The position numbers and the translations under genes were made by a program. From Luffa acutangula (Eukaryota; Streptophyta; Magnoliopsida; Cucurbitales; Cucurbitaceae): a stretch of DNA of 64,000 nt. The stretch is taken from positions 22,814,501 to 22,878,500 of the forward strand of contig CM072088.1 of NCBI GenBank assembly GCA_036850905.1, read 5' to 3'. The notes under the pieces are model-generated. The model made no database searches and had not been told where the DNA came from. It saw only the letters and a list, made by a program, of their open reading frames with translations. Positions 21,476 to 33,035 of the stretch are shown in pieces (within the stretch, counting starts at the first letter, position 1; each line of letters begins with the position of its first letter).

Positions 21476-23467
21476 TGTAACGCCCGTAATTTTAGGAAAT
21501 TCAAATTTATTTAGTTTGGAGGTTATTTTGGCTTAAGAGGGAATTTTGAAAATTTGGAGAAATATTTAAATTTTGGGTCTGAGTGGCATTCCTGTAATTA
21601 AGTTGAAATTAGGGCCAAGCCCAAGCCCATTAGGGTTATTTTTAGCCACTCACGTAGCCCTAAGTCAGCATTTTTTTTTTCTTTTCATCTCTTCTCCCTC
21701 ATTCTCCAAGCAAGCCGCAAGCAGCCCCTATCTCCTTCTTTCCTCTCACCCGCAAGCAGCCAACCAGACCAGCGGTAGGAGTATGACGGCGACGTTCCTC
21801 CGACGAGCAGCGGCGGGTGTCGCGAACCTCGTTGCGGAGACGTGCGTCCTTTGGCGTGTGCAGCGGCGGTTTCCGACAGGTCTTGGCGCTCCTCCAACGT
21901 GTGCGGGTGATTGATCTCGTTCCGTCGGCGGCATCGGTGTTCAGCGGCGACTCCTTGCGGCGGTGCAGTGACTTCCAGCGACTGGGCAGTGTGCAGGGGG
22001 GGTCGACGACTAGCGACTTATTCTGGCGATTTTGAGCGTGTCCGGGAGTGGGTAAGCGAAATCTTTTAATCTCAGTTATTTCCGTTATGTGTGAATGCCC
22101 ACTGATTTGTGGTTTTGGTTATGGGTTTCTTAGGCGAGTTCAAGTCGATTTTCCGGCGGGTCTTCGCGTGAGTATTCTCCTTTGACGTTTTCCGGCAAGG
22201 TACTTTAATAGGCCTTTAAGTTTCAGCGATATTAGAGTGTTTAAGTGGGATTTAGAGTGGTTTTGAGTTTATTTATCGTTTATACCCATGAGTTGTGGCT
22301 TTCGCTTTCAAGGTTCTCTTGGCGTGTGAAAGTTATTTATCGAATTGGAGTGATTCTGAGGCCCCGATCAGCCGCTAGTTGGAGTTTCCGGTTTTGCTTA
22401 GTCCTATTAGGAGCAAAATCAATTTTGCTAAGATTCAATTCTCCTTTTAAGTTAAGGAGTTAAAAGCCAAGGTAAGTGAACTTACTATCGAACCTTTTAA
22501 TTGAGTGCGCGTGTTTGATTTTCTAAAATTTCTCGTGCTTATGAGTTGTTCTTGAAATTTACTATTATTGTTTAAAAGCATGAGAATTGTATGAAAATTT
22601 ATTATTTTAATTGAGCATACGTTTATGAAAATTATTGAAAGCATGTATTTTTATTATCATTGCTCTTGATCGTTAATATTAAAATAATTGTGTTGGTGGT
22701 CTTTTAAAATTCCATTAAAGGGATTGAGTTTAAATTATTTACGAGTCTAAATTCCATGAAAGGAATGAGTTTAATTTAGTGTACATGAAATTGATGTACA
22801 TTTCGGGGATGCCTACACAGGGCTTAGGGACATGAAATTGATGTACCTAAGTCGATGTTTGTGAAATTGACGACCTCGAGGTTTCGTGAAATTGACGGCC
22901 TCCATAGGAGACATATGAAATTGATGTGTCTAAGATATGCATGAAATCGATGTATATCTTTCCTCCAATTAAAGTTTAAAATAAAGTTTAGTGCCACCAA
23001 AATTATATTCGTTGTTGGTTTTAAAATGTTTTTAAAACGTGACCCAACCTCAATAGTAGGGTCACTTACTGAGTATTTAAAATACTCATTCTTTTCAAAA
23101 ATATTTTTTTTTTCAGGTAAAGGCAAGGGCATAGGGAAGACGATTGATGAGAATCCGATAGACAACCATGAGAGGACTAGAGTTCATATTTTATTTTCTT
23201 CCGCGTTAAGAACATTGTTTACTCTATGTGAATTGTAAGTTTGTTTAAAGAAAATTTCTAAAGACCTTGTTCATTTATGTTATAGAATTTATTCAAGCTT
23301 ATTTAAAACCTTTGAAATTAGGGATCCCGAATAAAAGTTTTGTTTTTAGAGTTTTTGTTTAAATTAGTGTTTCCGTTTCGAAAATTATTTTTATTTAAAA
23401 AGGCCTCCTAAAGCATGCATTGTCGTAACGGTCCCTTTAAGACTTATTAAGAAGTCGGGGCGTTACA
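21476..23467 (+). repeat. Solo Ty3-type LTR (TGTAACGCC family)
   Basis: It begins TGTAACGCCCGTAATTTTAG and ends AAGTCGGGGCGTTACA. The flanks GTGTT (21471-21475) and GTGTG (23468-23472) agree at four of five bases, consistent with a 5-bp target duplication. No internal region follows. GC-rich reading frames inside (for example 21573-21914) are LTR sequence and not genes. Confidence 0.75.
22785..22960. repeat. GAAATTGA(T/C)G minisatellite in solo LTR
   Basis: Six copies of TGAAATTGATGT/TGAAATTGACG occur every ~18-50 bp (about 22787, 22832, 22861, 22886, 22916, 22943), separated by variable GC-containing spacers. Confidence 0.6.
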
Positions 23468-23986
23468 GTGTGTACTGCTACTTACGACTCTTATTGTTGT
23501 CCTTTTGTAACATGGATAATGAGAGGCAAAATGTGAGGGATAAATTTTTTTTTTTTATCGTTGGAAACGCTGAAACCTAAGCCTAAAAATAGTTAGATCT
23601 TTTTATTCCGTTGAACACAGACCGCCAACTGAACTCCCTATAAATCGGGATTCATCCATTCCGAAAAAGGGGGGGGAGAAAACTGAATGAAAACAAAAAA
23701 AATTTGTTAACTGCGTTTGTCTATAGTCGTATATACTAGGGGTAAAAATGTCAAAAAAATCTGGAAAATAGTTCCTGAAAATGCAGTAGCCACCTTTCGA
23801 ATTCTGAACTCCCGTAGCCAAAAAACAAGAAGGCTTTTTTTTTTTCTAGCTATTCAACACAATTTCCCTATATTCAAGTGACTAATTTCAGAGGCCCACA
23901 AACAAAAAAGCCCATGGTCCATAGTTGCACTTACCCACTTGCTGGAGCCCACAACTACGTATAAAGCATTAGGGGCAACTAGATAA
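23468..23986. other. AT-rich spacer, nothing assigned
   Basis: Homopolymer runs (T at about 23548 and 23837, G at about 23668) and no supported gene. Confidence 0.35.
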
Positions 23987-25486
23987 ATGACAATTTTTAA
24001 TTGAGCCTTTTGAAAAATGGTCATATGTTTTTTTCATTTGAAAAATGACCAATTACTATTTTTAGTAGGTTTTTTTTTACAACGAATCGAACGAAAACAC
24101 CCCTGAATGAAATCTAAATCCAGTAAACCGATAAATTCAAATACAACATAAATCCAGTGAACTATAAATTCAAATACAACGTAAATGTATGAGAAAATCT
24201 AGGGTTTACACTGAATTTAACGACACATTGAAAATCAATCAAATTCAAATTTAACAAATATAACAAATAAATAGCTTAAGTGTATAAATTAATAATAGGG
24301 AGATAGTTGTAAAATTAAAAAAAAATAAAAATTTGTTGAACTTTTACCTTAAAAATAACATGAATGAAGGAAGAGAGTTGATTGATAACAAAAATCAACC
24401 AAAATAGCATGAATCAAGGGAGAGAGTTGCAGAGTTAAAAAAAAAAAAAAAACTGTTCATTTGTGTGTATTTAAATTATTAAATTCATTTACACACAAAA
24501 CCCTATTTTCTTTTCCAAACTTTTACGAGATATTGTCTCGTTGGATATTCAATAACCTAACTTCAAAGTGTATTTAGTAAACTGATAATTTCAATCATCT
24601 TGAAAAGGGGGGAAAATCATTACTCACAAATGTTACTAGAACAATAAAAACGATTAAATTTATAAAAAGAAAAATTATGCAAATACAGTGTATTCAGTAA
24701 ACAAATTATGCAAATACAGTGTATATAAGTTAACTAACCAACTAGACAACATGCAAATAATTTTAGTAGGGCAACGTCTCTATCCTCACAAAGCCTAAAT
24801 ATTGTCGGTTTACCAAAAATATTGCTATACAAGGAGAGACGATTAATTTTTCCATTATTCTGAAATGTAAGTTTACTATTTATGCAATCGATGAGTTGTT
24901 CGAATGAACAATTTGAATTCACACACACTGTTGACACCTTGAATCTAGTGTATTGATTTCAATTATCCCACAACTCATCGTACCATATAGAAAGAAGAAT
25001 AAAAAGAAAGAGCAAGGATTACGTTAATGAACAAAAAAATGAATGTGATTTTTAAAAAATGAATACAATCATGGAAACCATACCTATGATCAGCCTACGG
25101 TGTTGGAAGAAAACATGAACCAACAAATTGATCAACCTTCTTCCAAAAGATGATCAAGAGAGAAAGATTGGATGCTGTAAAAATAAAACCAAAGCAAAAA
25201 AAACGTATATTTTGGGTAGTTCACCAGATTGCAAATGGGAATAGAGAGATGATTGATTCTGTAACCACCCTTTCCTTGATTCATGGGATTGGAGGTTAAC
25301 GATTTTTTTTTTTAATTTCATTAGATACGGGCAACACAAATACAAGGGGAAATGTGGGAAATTACTCAAGGGTAAAAATAGAAGATTGAATTGCACGAAA
25401 ATAGGTAAAAAAATAATAGTTGACCATTTTTCATTAAAAAATATGGTTTGACCATTTTTCAAAACTACAATGTAATTTTTGGTCAT
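23987..25486 (-). mobile_element. MULE-like DNA element with ~80-bp inverted ends
   Basis: The left end reads CTTTTGAAAAATGGTCATAT and, further in, TTGAAAAATGACCAATTACT. The right end is the inverse, with GTTTTGAAAAATGGTCAAAC and then TGAAAAATGGTCAACTATT on the minus strand. The arms match over about 80 bp at roughly 70% by eye. No target duplication was found, so the exact ends are uncertain. Confidence 0.45.
24734..24937 (-). pseudogene. Possible MudrA-type transposase N-terminus remnant
   Basis: A 67-codon minus-strand frame inside the MULE-like element contains CSFEQLIDCINSKL and RLCEDRDVALLKLF. This loosely recalls the N-terminal domain of plant MULE transposases, where a '..ELV..I...L' helix precedes a hydrophobic stretch and a 'D(E/D)DV..L' helix. 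No catalytic core or zinc finger is visible. The match is weak, and chance cannot be excluded. Confidence 0.25.
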
Positions 25487-25742
25487 TCCAAGGATATCCC
25501 ATGAAGGATGGATTTATAATGTCAATATCTGCCATCCTTGTCAATGTGGGACAAAAAAAATTCTTTCTTCTTTGTTAGATCACTCAGATTCCACCATTCT
25601 CTCTCAAAATTAAAATATTATTGATTTAATTTAATTTTATTTCATTTTTTCTTTCATTTATATGTTCAAATTATTTTGGTTGGGACCACTCCACTCTTAA
25701 GTCTCAATATATCATCTATTTTCTCATTCTTTTTATTATTTG
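25487..25742. other. Spacer, nothing assigned
   Basis: AT-rich, with no gene or repeat recognised. Confidence 0.3.
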
Positions 25743-26060
25743 GAAAAGTACACTTTTGGTCCCCTGAAGTTTGGGTTAGGTTTCATTTTGGTCCATGAGT
25801 TTTCAAACTAGACAATTTAGCCCCTCAGATTTGGATTTCGTTTCATTTTAGTCCCTCCATCCATTTTTCTATTAGTTTCAAACGGAAAGGTGACGTGACA
25901 CTTATTTTTTATTAAAAAATATGTATTATTATTATTTTATTATTTTTTAATTAAAAACATATTTTTATTTTTAAACTTTTTCTCTCTCTTCCATCTTATT
26001 CTTCTTTCTCTCCTTCCTCTTTCTCCTCTTCCCTGTCCTTTCTCTTTACAACTTCCATGG
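25743..26060. repeat. Orphan MULE terminal arm
   Basis: TACACTTTTGGTCCCCTGAA and a series of TTTCATTTTGGTCC/TTTAGTCCCTCCATCC blocks match the left arm of the MULE at 27738. No inverted partner is found before the Harbinger-like element at 26343, so this is a truncated copy. Confidence 0.6.
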
Positions 26061-27737
26061 TCGCCTCCACCATCACCATTTTTTGTCCATGCCGCCGCCA
26101 CCATCATCCGTCGTCCACAAGCCTGTTCTAAGGCTGGAGAATAGCTGGGAAGATACTAGCGGTGGTCCACATGTTCGTGCTGAGAAACAACCTATAGAGT
26201 CGGGGGAATTCGAGCTACAAGAGGTAAGTTTATCTTCCTTTGTTTTTGGGTTAAAGAAAAGCATGCTTTTGATCTCAAAGTTCATGTATGTTGAGTGCCT
26301 AAGTTCCAAATCGCTTCCGCTTGAGTGTTTTACACTCCTTCAGGGCGTGTTTGGCCCGCCTATTTTTGAAGCCCAGAGTTGTTAACTCCCCTCAAGTCCC
26401 CATTTGGCCTGCCCATTTTCGAAGCTCGATTTTGTTGGTTGAAAACTCCTGACTTCAACAGTAAACACTGTTGAAGTCGCCTCGTAACCCTTTCACACTT
26501 CTCTCTCCCACCTCGTTTTTCTCTCATCTGGTTTCACGTGTATCTCTCCTTCGTTTCTCTCATCACTTGGATCTCATGCGAATTGATTCATACCTCTCAT
26601 GTCTTCCCTCCCTCTTCAGGTTGTTCTCCATCTCCTTCCTCATGCGTATTTTTAGATATGGAGGCTCAAGTATGTCTTCTCCTCTCTCCCTCTTCACGAT
26701 GTTGAGGTAAGTTCACAGATCTTATTTTTTTTTCGATTTTTTTTTCTTCTAACCGATCTAACCCAAAACCATAGCAAACCTTTTTGTTCCTTCTCTTTTG
26801 TTCAAAAACCCTAGATCTATTTTCAGATCTAGTTTGGTTAACATTTGATTTTGTTTTTTTGGTTTCAGATCCCCATCCCATGTCGCTTCAACTTTTCGCG
26901 TCTATCGACGTTCCCTTCACCGAGAGTACGCTGGATTCGCATGGTAGGTTTTTGGAGCATGGTGAGGGGTGGGAATGAAAGGTAAAATTTATTGTCCCTT
27001 TTAGCCGACTGATGATGTCTAAATGCATGCAAACAATGTTTTCCTTCTTGGTTTTCCTGCAAAATTTCCTCGTTCTGATTTGGGTGTTCAAAAGATGAGA
27101 CTAAATGCAAGCAAGCAATTTTTTCCCTCTTTGATTTCCTCCAAAATTTATTCCTTCTCATTTTTCTCTCCTCCTTATGTTCTTGTTCTGTTTTTGTTAT
27201 GTTCTTGGTTATGTTCTATCTGATATCCCGCCCCATCCATTTGATGTATAAAAGATAATGGTGTTTATAGATGTTATGTTTGTTTTCATTATGTTTATTG
27301 GTTGTGTTCCCTCATTTTCTTTCAAAATTTCTTCCTTCCGATTTCTTTCATCTGATTTCCCCCTCTTTGTTAACAAACGCATCTGTTTGGTTTTTTTTTT
27401 GTTCTGTCCTGTTGCTTGGTTCTGTTTAATAGCATGATCTACTCCATTTTTCCATTTTGGACTTAAAATTTATTCCTATTGTTTACACAATGCTTGAAGT
27501 TCATGCACCTGAGGCCGGTTAGAATAGTTTGAAGTTTATGATATTAAAGTTTGGATTGATCCATTTTAAGTTTGGTTATTTTTTTATTTTTTATTTTTTG
27601 TTGCATATTGTTGTGTTTATACACTGTGAACATATTTCATGGATTGTTTGGCTTGTTAAGTTGTGTTGAAATTGGGTTTTTGATCATTTTTCCGTATGGA
27701 TGTTGTTGGTCCATCGAGAACAGGATAATATTTGTTA

Positions 27738-29010
27738 GGGAAAAAAAATACACTTTTGGTCCTTGAGGTTTGGGTTAGGTTTCATTTTAGTCCCTGAGTT
27801 TTTAAACTCGACAATTTAGTCCCTGAGGTTAGGATTTTGTTTCATTTTGGTCCCTCCATCCACTTTTCCGTTAACTTTTAACAACTTGTTGACGTGTCGT
27901 TTATTTTTTTATTAAAAAAATATTTCTTAAAATTTTAAAAATAAAATAATAATAACATAATTTAAAAATATATTTTTTTAATTTTCATTTCCCTCCAATT
28001 TTTCCCTCTCTTTCTTCTTCTTCTTCCTCAAAATCACCATCATTCTCAACCACCATTACCACCACCTCCAAGCTTACTATTGCCGTCGGTCGTCGGCGAC
28101 CGACGACATTTTTTTTTTCTCTCATTCTCTCCTTCGCTTCTTCTTCTCTTTCAGCCACCCTCGTCGAGACCCACGACTGAACTCCCTCGTCTCCCTCGTT
28201 GAGACCCACGACCTCGCCACTATAGATCTGGACTCTCTTGTCGAGACCCACGACTCCATAGCTCGATTCCAACAAGTGACCAACGGTGTGAAACCCACTT
28301 CATTTCAGATCGAGATTCCGTGGGTCTGGAAAAATTAGATCAAGATTCCGTGCGAAACCAACGGTTATCGCCCGTTCAGCCGCTGTCCAACCCATATTTG
28401 GAAAAATCAGATCGAGATTTTATGAGAAACCAACGATCGTCGCGCGTTCAGCCACTAAACCCAGATCTGGAAAAATCGTGTAGTCGTCACGGGTGTAGCT
28501 GGTGTCCAGATCTGTGGTAGTCGGGTCGTGGGTCTCAACGAGAAAGACGAGGGAGCTTAGTTGTGGGTCTTGACGAGGGAGTTCAGTCGCAGCCCGTTGC
28601 TCGCGGTTCTACTCGTTTCGTATCTGCTCGCGTAGGATCTGTGAAAAAAATCCGACGAACGACGGGCGACGACGACGACAAAAGAGAACTGTTGGTAACA
28701 GAGGTGTAATTAGGTTGAAGGAAGATGAAAAAGAAGATGGAGAGGAGGAAGATGAAGAAAAAAGAAAAAAGAAAATAAAATAATAAAAAATAATAATTAA
28801 TATATTATTTTATTTTTAAAAATTGAAAAAAAATTTTAATAAAAAAATTATTTGTCACGTCAGCATTCTGTTAACATTTAACACAAAAATAGATGGAGGG
28901 ACTAAAATGAAACAAATCCAAACCTCAGGGACTAAATTGTCGAGTTTGAAAACTCAAGGACCAAAATGAAACCTAACCTGAACCTCAGGGACCAAAAGTG
29001 TATTTTTCCC
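27738..29010. mobile_element. MULE with long inverted repeats and 9-bp target duplication
   Basis: It is flanked by TATTTGTTA at 27729-27737 and 29011-29019, an exact 9-bp duplication. The left end GGGAAAAAAAATACACTTTTG and right end CAAAAGTGTATTTTTCCC are inverse, and the match continues through several GGTCCCTGAGG and GGGACTAAA blocks for well over 100 bp. Purine/pyrimidine tracts and GTCGAGACCCACGAC-type blocks further in are also inverted (28140-28260 against 28520-28600), so much of the element can fold back. It encodes no visible transposase. Confidence 0.8.
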
Positions 29011-30003
29011 TATTTGTTATATTCTAATGTTTAGATATGTATTCAAGTACATTCTCGACCATTTCAATCTAACAAAGGTAACATCATTCTATAACTAACG
29101 TAACTTTCCCTTTTGTTTTATTCACATGTTTGTTGGCTTAGTTTTCTAATTAGTCATATTTCTATTATTTGCAGGCCAGACCTAAACTAATACTTTTGGA
29201 CACATTAGTCTGAGGTTTCGTGCGTTCGAAGTTCGAAATTATATTTTAATGTATTTATATGATACATTTGATCCATTTTAAGTTTCTATTATGTGTTTTT
29301 TTGCACATGTATTATTGTTGCGATTGTTCCTTGTTGTGCACACTTGATTCAAAATTAATCCATGATATGATATTTCTTTCTATCATTTATGTTTTTTTCC
29401 ACTCTATGGTGTTCTTCATACACTTTGCATAAAATGATCAACGTGTATTGAATATTCAAACATTCGACATAACTTGGAAAAAAAAAACATTCGACATTTC
29501 CATATTCAGTTTTTTTAATAAAAAAAATACTTTTCCATACTTTGAATAAATATGGAAAAAAAATAGAAAGAAAATATTGTATTTGATTTCATTATGTTCC
29601 ACAAGTTGAGTAAATAAATAAACAAAAAGGCATATAACAAGTTAAGAAAAAAATGATTATATTCAGGAAGATCTGTTTTTTAGTAACTATGGCAAATTTC
29701 ACATTAGTTGAGTTTTACAAAGAAAAACACACTTTCCCACCATTTGAGAATTTTTTTTTTTTAAAAAAAAAAAAACATGTAATTGGTGGTGAGAAAAATT
29801 GAGAAAAATTGAGAAAAATTTTGCACCACAATTGATAAAAACAAATATTTATCAATTATTGTCCTATTGAATATTATGAATGTAACTTTTTTTTTTGTTC
29901 AATAATCAAAACTGTGACTTAAAAGGGAAATTGTAAAACATACTTAAAATCTCAATTTTACAATAGATGGAAAGAACATTTTTATTAATTCAATTTGGGA
30001 AAA

Positions 30004-30007
<4 letters not shown>

Positions 30008-30047
<40 letters not shown>
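30008..30047 (+). repeat. Poly(A) run of about 40
   Basis: An uninterrupted A-run inside the Harbinger-like element. It creates a spurious poly-lysine frame (29967-30266). Confidence 0.9.
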
Positions 30048-30048
<1 letters not shown>

Positions 30049-30249
30049 ACTCAGACTTCACAACTCTGCTCCCCAAACACAAACTTCCTAACTCCAGACT
30101 TAACAACTCTGCACTCCAAACACAGACTTCACAACTCTCCAGACTTTATAACTCATCGGACTTCAGAACTCCAGACTTAGAATTCTACCTCGTTGTCCCA
30201 AACACCCCTTCAGAGGTAACTTTCTCCATCCACTCACCACTCCCTAGTG

Positions 30250-30955
30250 TGGAGTTTTTTTTTTAATATAATTATTTTATTTTTAATTAATTAAATCTTT
30301 AATTAATTAATTTAATTTGATCAAGCAAATATAATATATGGTATTAATTTAATTAAATCACATTTAGCTAAATGAAATTAAATTAATCAATTAATTCATT
30401 CAATAATTAATTAATTTCATGATTAATTAAATTTCATATATTTAATTAACCCTACATATTCAAATGTACATCTCTCTCTCATAACCTATAGTTTTAATAT
30501 GAATCTCAATCACATTAAATTTAACCTATGGTTTAATATGTATCCAATTCATATTAATTTATATTTGAACTCATTCAAATATATTATTCTCTCATTCAAA
30601 TATATTTATGGTTAATGTACCGAACTACTTTTTTAATGAAGTATTTTTTTATCAAAAATAAAAATATATTCTCTCATGAATTAATTTTAAATCATATAAA
30701 AAATTAACTTTATATTACAATGTATCAATATACATTATATACTAATTATATCTAATACAATTAAATTTCCTAAATTAATTTTAAAAATTTAAATTTCTTT
30801 CAAAACTAAATGTTTTTTATTACCCTTTACGAGCTAGTAGGGGACTTAATGGACATACAAATCAGATGCTCCAACGATACAAGATTAATTGATTAAACTC
30901 ATTAACCACATTCGTTAACTGTAGGTCACTCTACTAAAGACCCACAATTAGATAT
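30250..30955 (-). repeat. Copia LTR fragment, inverted
   Basis: On the minus strand this reads like the middle of the copia LTRs: GTGGGTCTTTAGTAGAGTG, a GTTGGAGCATCTGAT segment, a GTCCATTAAGTCCCC segment, then AT-rich TTAATTAA blocks. It lies head-on to the plus-strand LTR tail that follows. Confidence 0.65.
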
Positions 30956-30959
30956 GAAT

Positions 30960-31401
30960 AAGATAATAGATTTGATCTTATTCTAGGAAAAGGTAGTCTT
31001 TTCCTATAAATAGGACTCTTGGGGTGGGGTGAAAGGCATCACATTCATTCTCATACTCTCAGAGAATTCTCCTGAAGGCTCCCTCTAGACTCCCACCAGT
31101 CTCCTGCCTCTAGAAGTCTCAGAGTCATACCGGTGTAGCCATAGTAGTGGTGTTCGCAATAGTTCGTGATTATTTTACATGTAATTGGTGAATTTAATCT
31201 AAGTCGTCAACGAGAGTAAGTAATTTGCTACTATATAAATTAGATTTAGATCTAATATATTTTGTATGTTTAGCCTTAATATAAATTTAGAATAGTTCTA
31301 AGATTATTGTCAATGTATTGGTATTTTAGATTAAACAAAATTAATTACGTATCGGTCCCAATCACGCTTCCGCTTTACGGAATTACGGAATTCCAATCCT
31401 T
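30960..31401 (+). repeat. Copia LTR 3' portion with TATA box
   Basis: A TATA box CTATAAATAG (31014-31023) is followed by a 5'-leader-like region and the LTR end GGAATTCCAATCCTTCA, the same end as the solo LTR at 14470-14487. It joins directly to copia pol sequence with no primer site, so the gag and integrase regions have been deleted. Confidence 0.65.
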
Positions 31402-33030
31402 CAAATTCAACCTGACCGATACATGGGTTTAACTGAAACTCAATTCATCATACCTGATGATGAAATAGAGGATCCATTGACTTATAAACAAGCAATGGGA
31501 GACAAGGATAAGGACTAGTGGGTCAAAGCCATGAACCTTGAGATAGAATCTATGCATTTTAACTAAGTCTGGGAACTTGTAGATCAACCAAGTGATGTAC
31601 AACCTACAGGTTGCAAGTGGATCTATAAGAGAAAACGAGACCAAACTGGTAAGGTACAAACCTTCAAAGCGCAATTAGTGGCTAAATTAGGTTATAACCA
31701 TAGAGAAGGAATTGATTTCGATGAAACCTTCTCACCATTAGCGATGTTGAAATCGATAAGAATACTCATTTCCATTGCCACTTTCTATAATTATGAAATT
31801 TGGCAAATGGATGTCAAAACTGTGTTTCTGAACGGTAATCTTGACGAAAGTATTTACATGGTCCAACCAAAAGGGTTCATAATCCAGGGAGAAGAACAAA
31901 AAGTTTGCAAGCTTAACAAATCCATCTATGAATTGAAACAAGCCTCAAGATCCTGGAATAAAAGACTTGACCCTGTAATCAAATCTTATGGTTCTAAACA
32001 GAACATAGATGAACCTTGTGTATATAAAAGGATCATTGATTCTACTGTAGTTTTCTTAATTCTGTATGTTGATGACATCCTGCTTATAGGAAATGTAGTG
32101 TGAGTATTGTCTGAATTAAGCAGTGGCTAGCAGCTCAATTCCAAATGAAAGATTTGGAAAAAACTCAGTATGATCTGGGGATCCAAATAATTAGAGATCG
32201 AAAGAACAGATTACTAGCAATGTCTCAAGCATCTTATATCAATAAAATTCTAAATCGATATTCGATGCAGAATTCCAAAAGGGGATTGTTGCCCTTTAGA
32301 CATGGAATGCACCTATCAAAGGAACAGAGTCCAAAAACACCTCAAGAAGTTGAGGATATGAAACAAATTCCTTACGCATCAGCGGTCGGAAGTATTATGT
32401 ATGCAAAGCTATGCACACGTCCCGACATATGCTATGCAATAAGTGTTGTCAGCAGATATCAATCCAATCCTGGTCAGGCACATTGGACTGCCGTTAAGAA
32501 TATCCTTAAATACTTGAGGAAAACAAGAGACTATTCGCTGGTGTATGGAGCTAAGGATTTGATCCTTACTGAATACACTGACTTAGATTTTCAAACCGAC
32601 ATAGACTCTAGGAGATCTACGTCGGGATCTGTGTTCACTCTCAATGGAGGAGCAGTAGTGTGGAGAAGTATTAGACAAGGATGTATTGCCGACTCCACAA
32701 TGGAAGCTGAATATGTTGCAGCCTGTTAAGCATTAAAAGAAGCATTGTGGCTTAGAAAATTTCTAAATGAGTTAGAAGTTGTTCCTAACATACACTTGCC
32801 TGTCACTCTCTATTGTGACAATAGTGGAGCAGTTGCAAATTTGAAGGAACCTCGAAGCCATAAACGGGGAAAGCACATTGAACGCAAATACCATCTCATC
32901 CGGGAGATAGTACAGAGAGGAGACGTGATCGTCACCCAGATAGCCTCGGAGCAGAACATGGCTGATCCATTTATAAAACCCCTATCGGCTAAAGTGTTTG
33001 AGGGACATCTCCAGAGTTTAGGACTACGAG
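31402..33030 (+). pseudogene. Copia reverse transcriptase-RNase H remnant
   Basis: This belongs to a different copia subfamily from the element that follows; it is about 80% alike by eye. It covers the pre-RT linker, the reverse transcriptase (IWQMDVKTVFLNGNLDES, then LILYVDDILLIGN near 32065) and RNase H (DSTMEAEYVAAC near 32695, LYCDNSGAVANLKEPRSHK near 32810). Stops occur near 31516, 31563 and 32727, and a frame break occurs near 32103. It ends abruptly at about 33030, five bases before the next LTR, and lacks the noncoding tail and polypurine tract. Gag, protease and integrase are absent. It is a dead remnant. Confidence 0.8.
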
Positions 33031-33035
33031 CTTTT

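Larger units (their letters stand above)
26343..30208. mobile_element. PIF/Harbinger-like element hosting a nested MULE
   Basis: The left end GGGCGTGTTTGGCCC and right end CCAAACACCCC are near inverse. TTCA flanks both sides (26339-26342 and 30209-30212), of which TCA could be the 3-bp duplication typical of the superfamily. Subterminal AACTC/AGTT and CAGACTTC-type repeats fill both ends (26380-26480 and 30050-30190). Without the nested MULE it is about 2.6 kb. No transposase is recognised. The region 26480-26980 has pyrimidine-rich DNA, a GTAAGT-like donor near 26706 and a TTTCAG acceptor near 26869. Confidence 0.5.

Noticed and set aside
21573..21914. GC-rich frame of 113 codons in the 21.5-22.0 kb region
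   Set aside because: It lies wholly inside a solo LTR flanked by a likely target duplication, and overlapping frames on both strands are equally open.
29967..30266. Poly-lysine-containing frame
   Set aside because: Produced by a run of about 40 A bases inside a DNA element.
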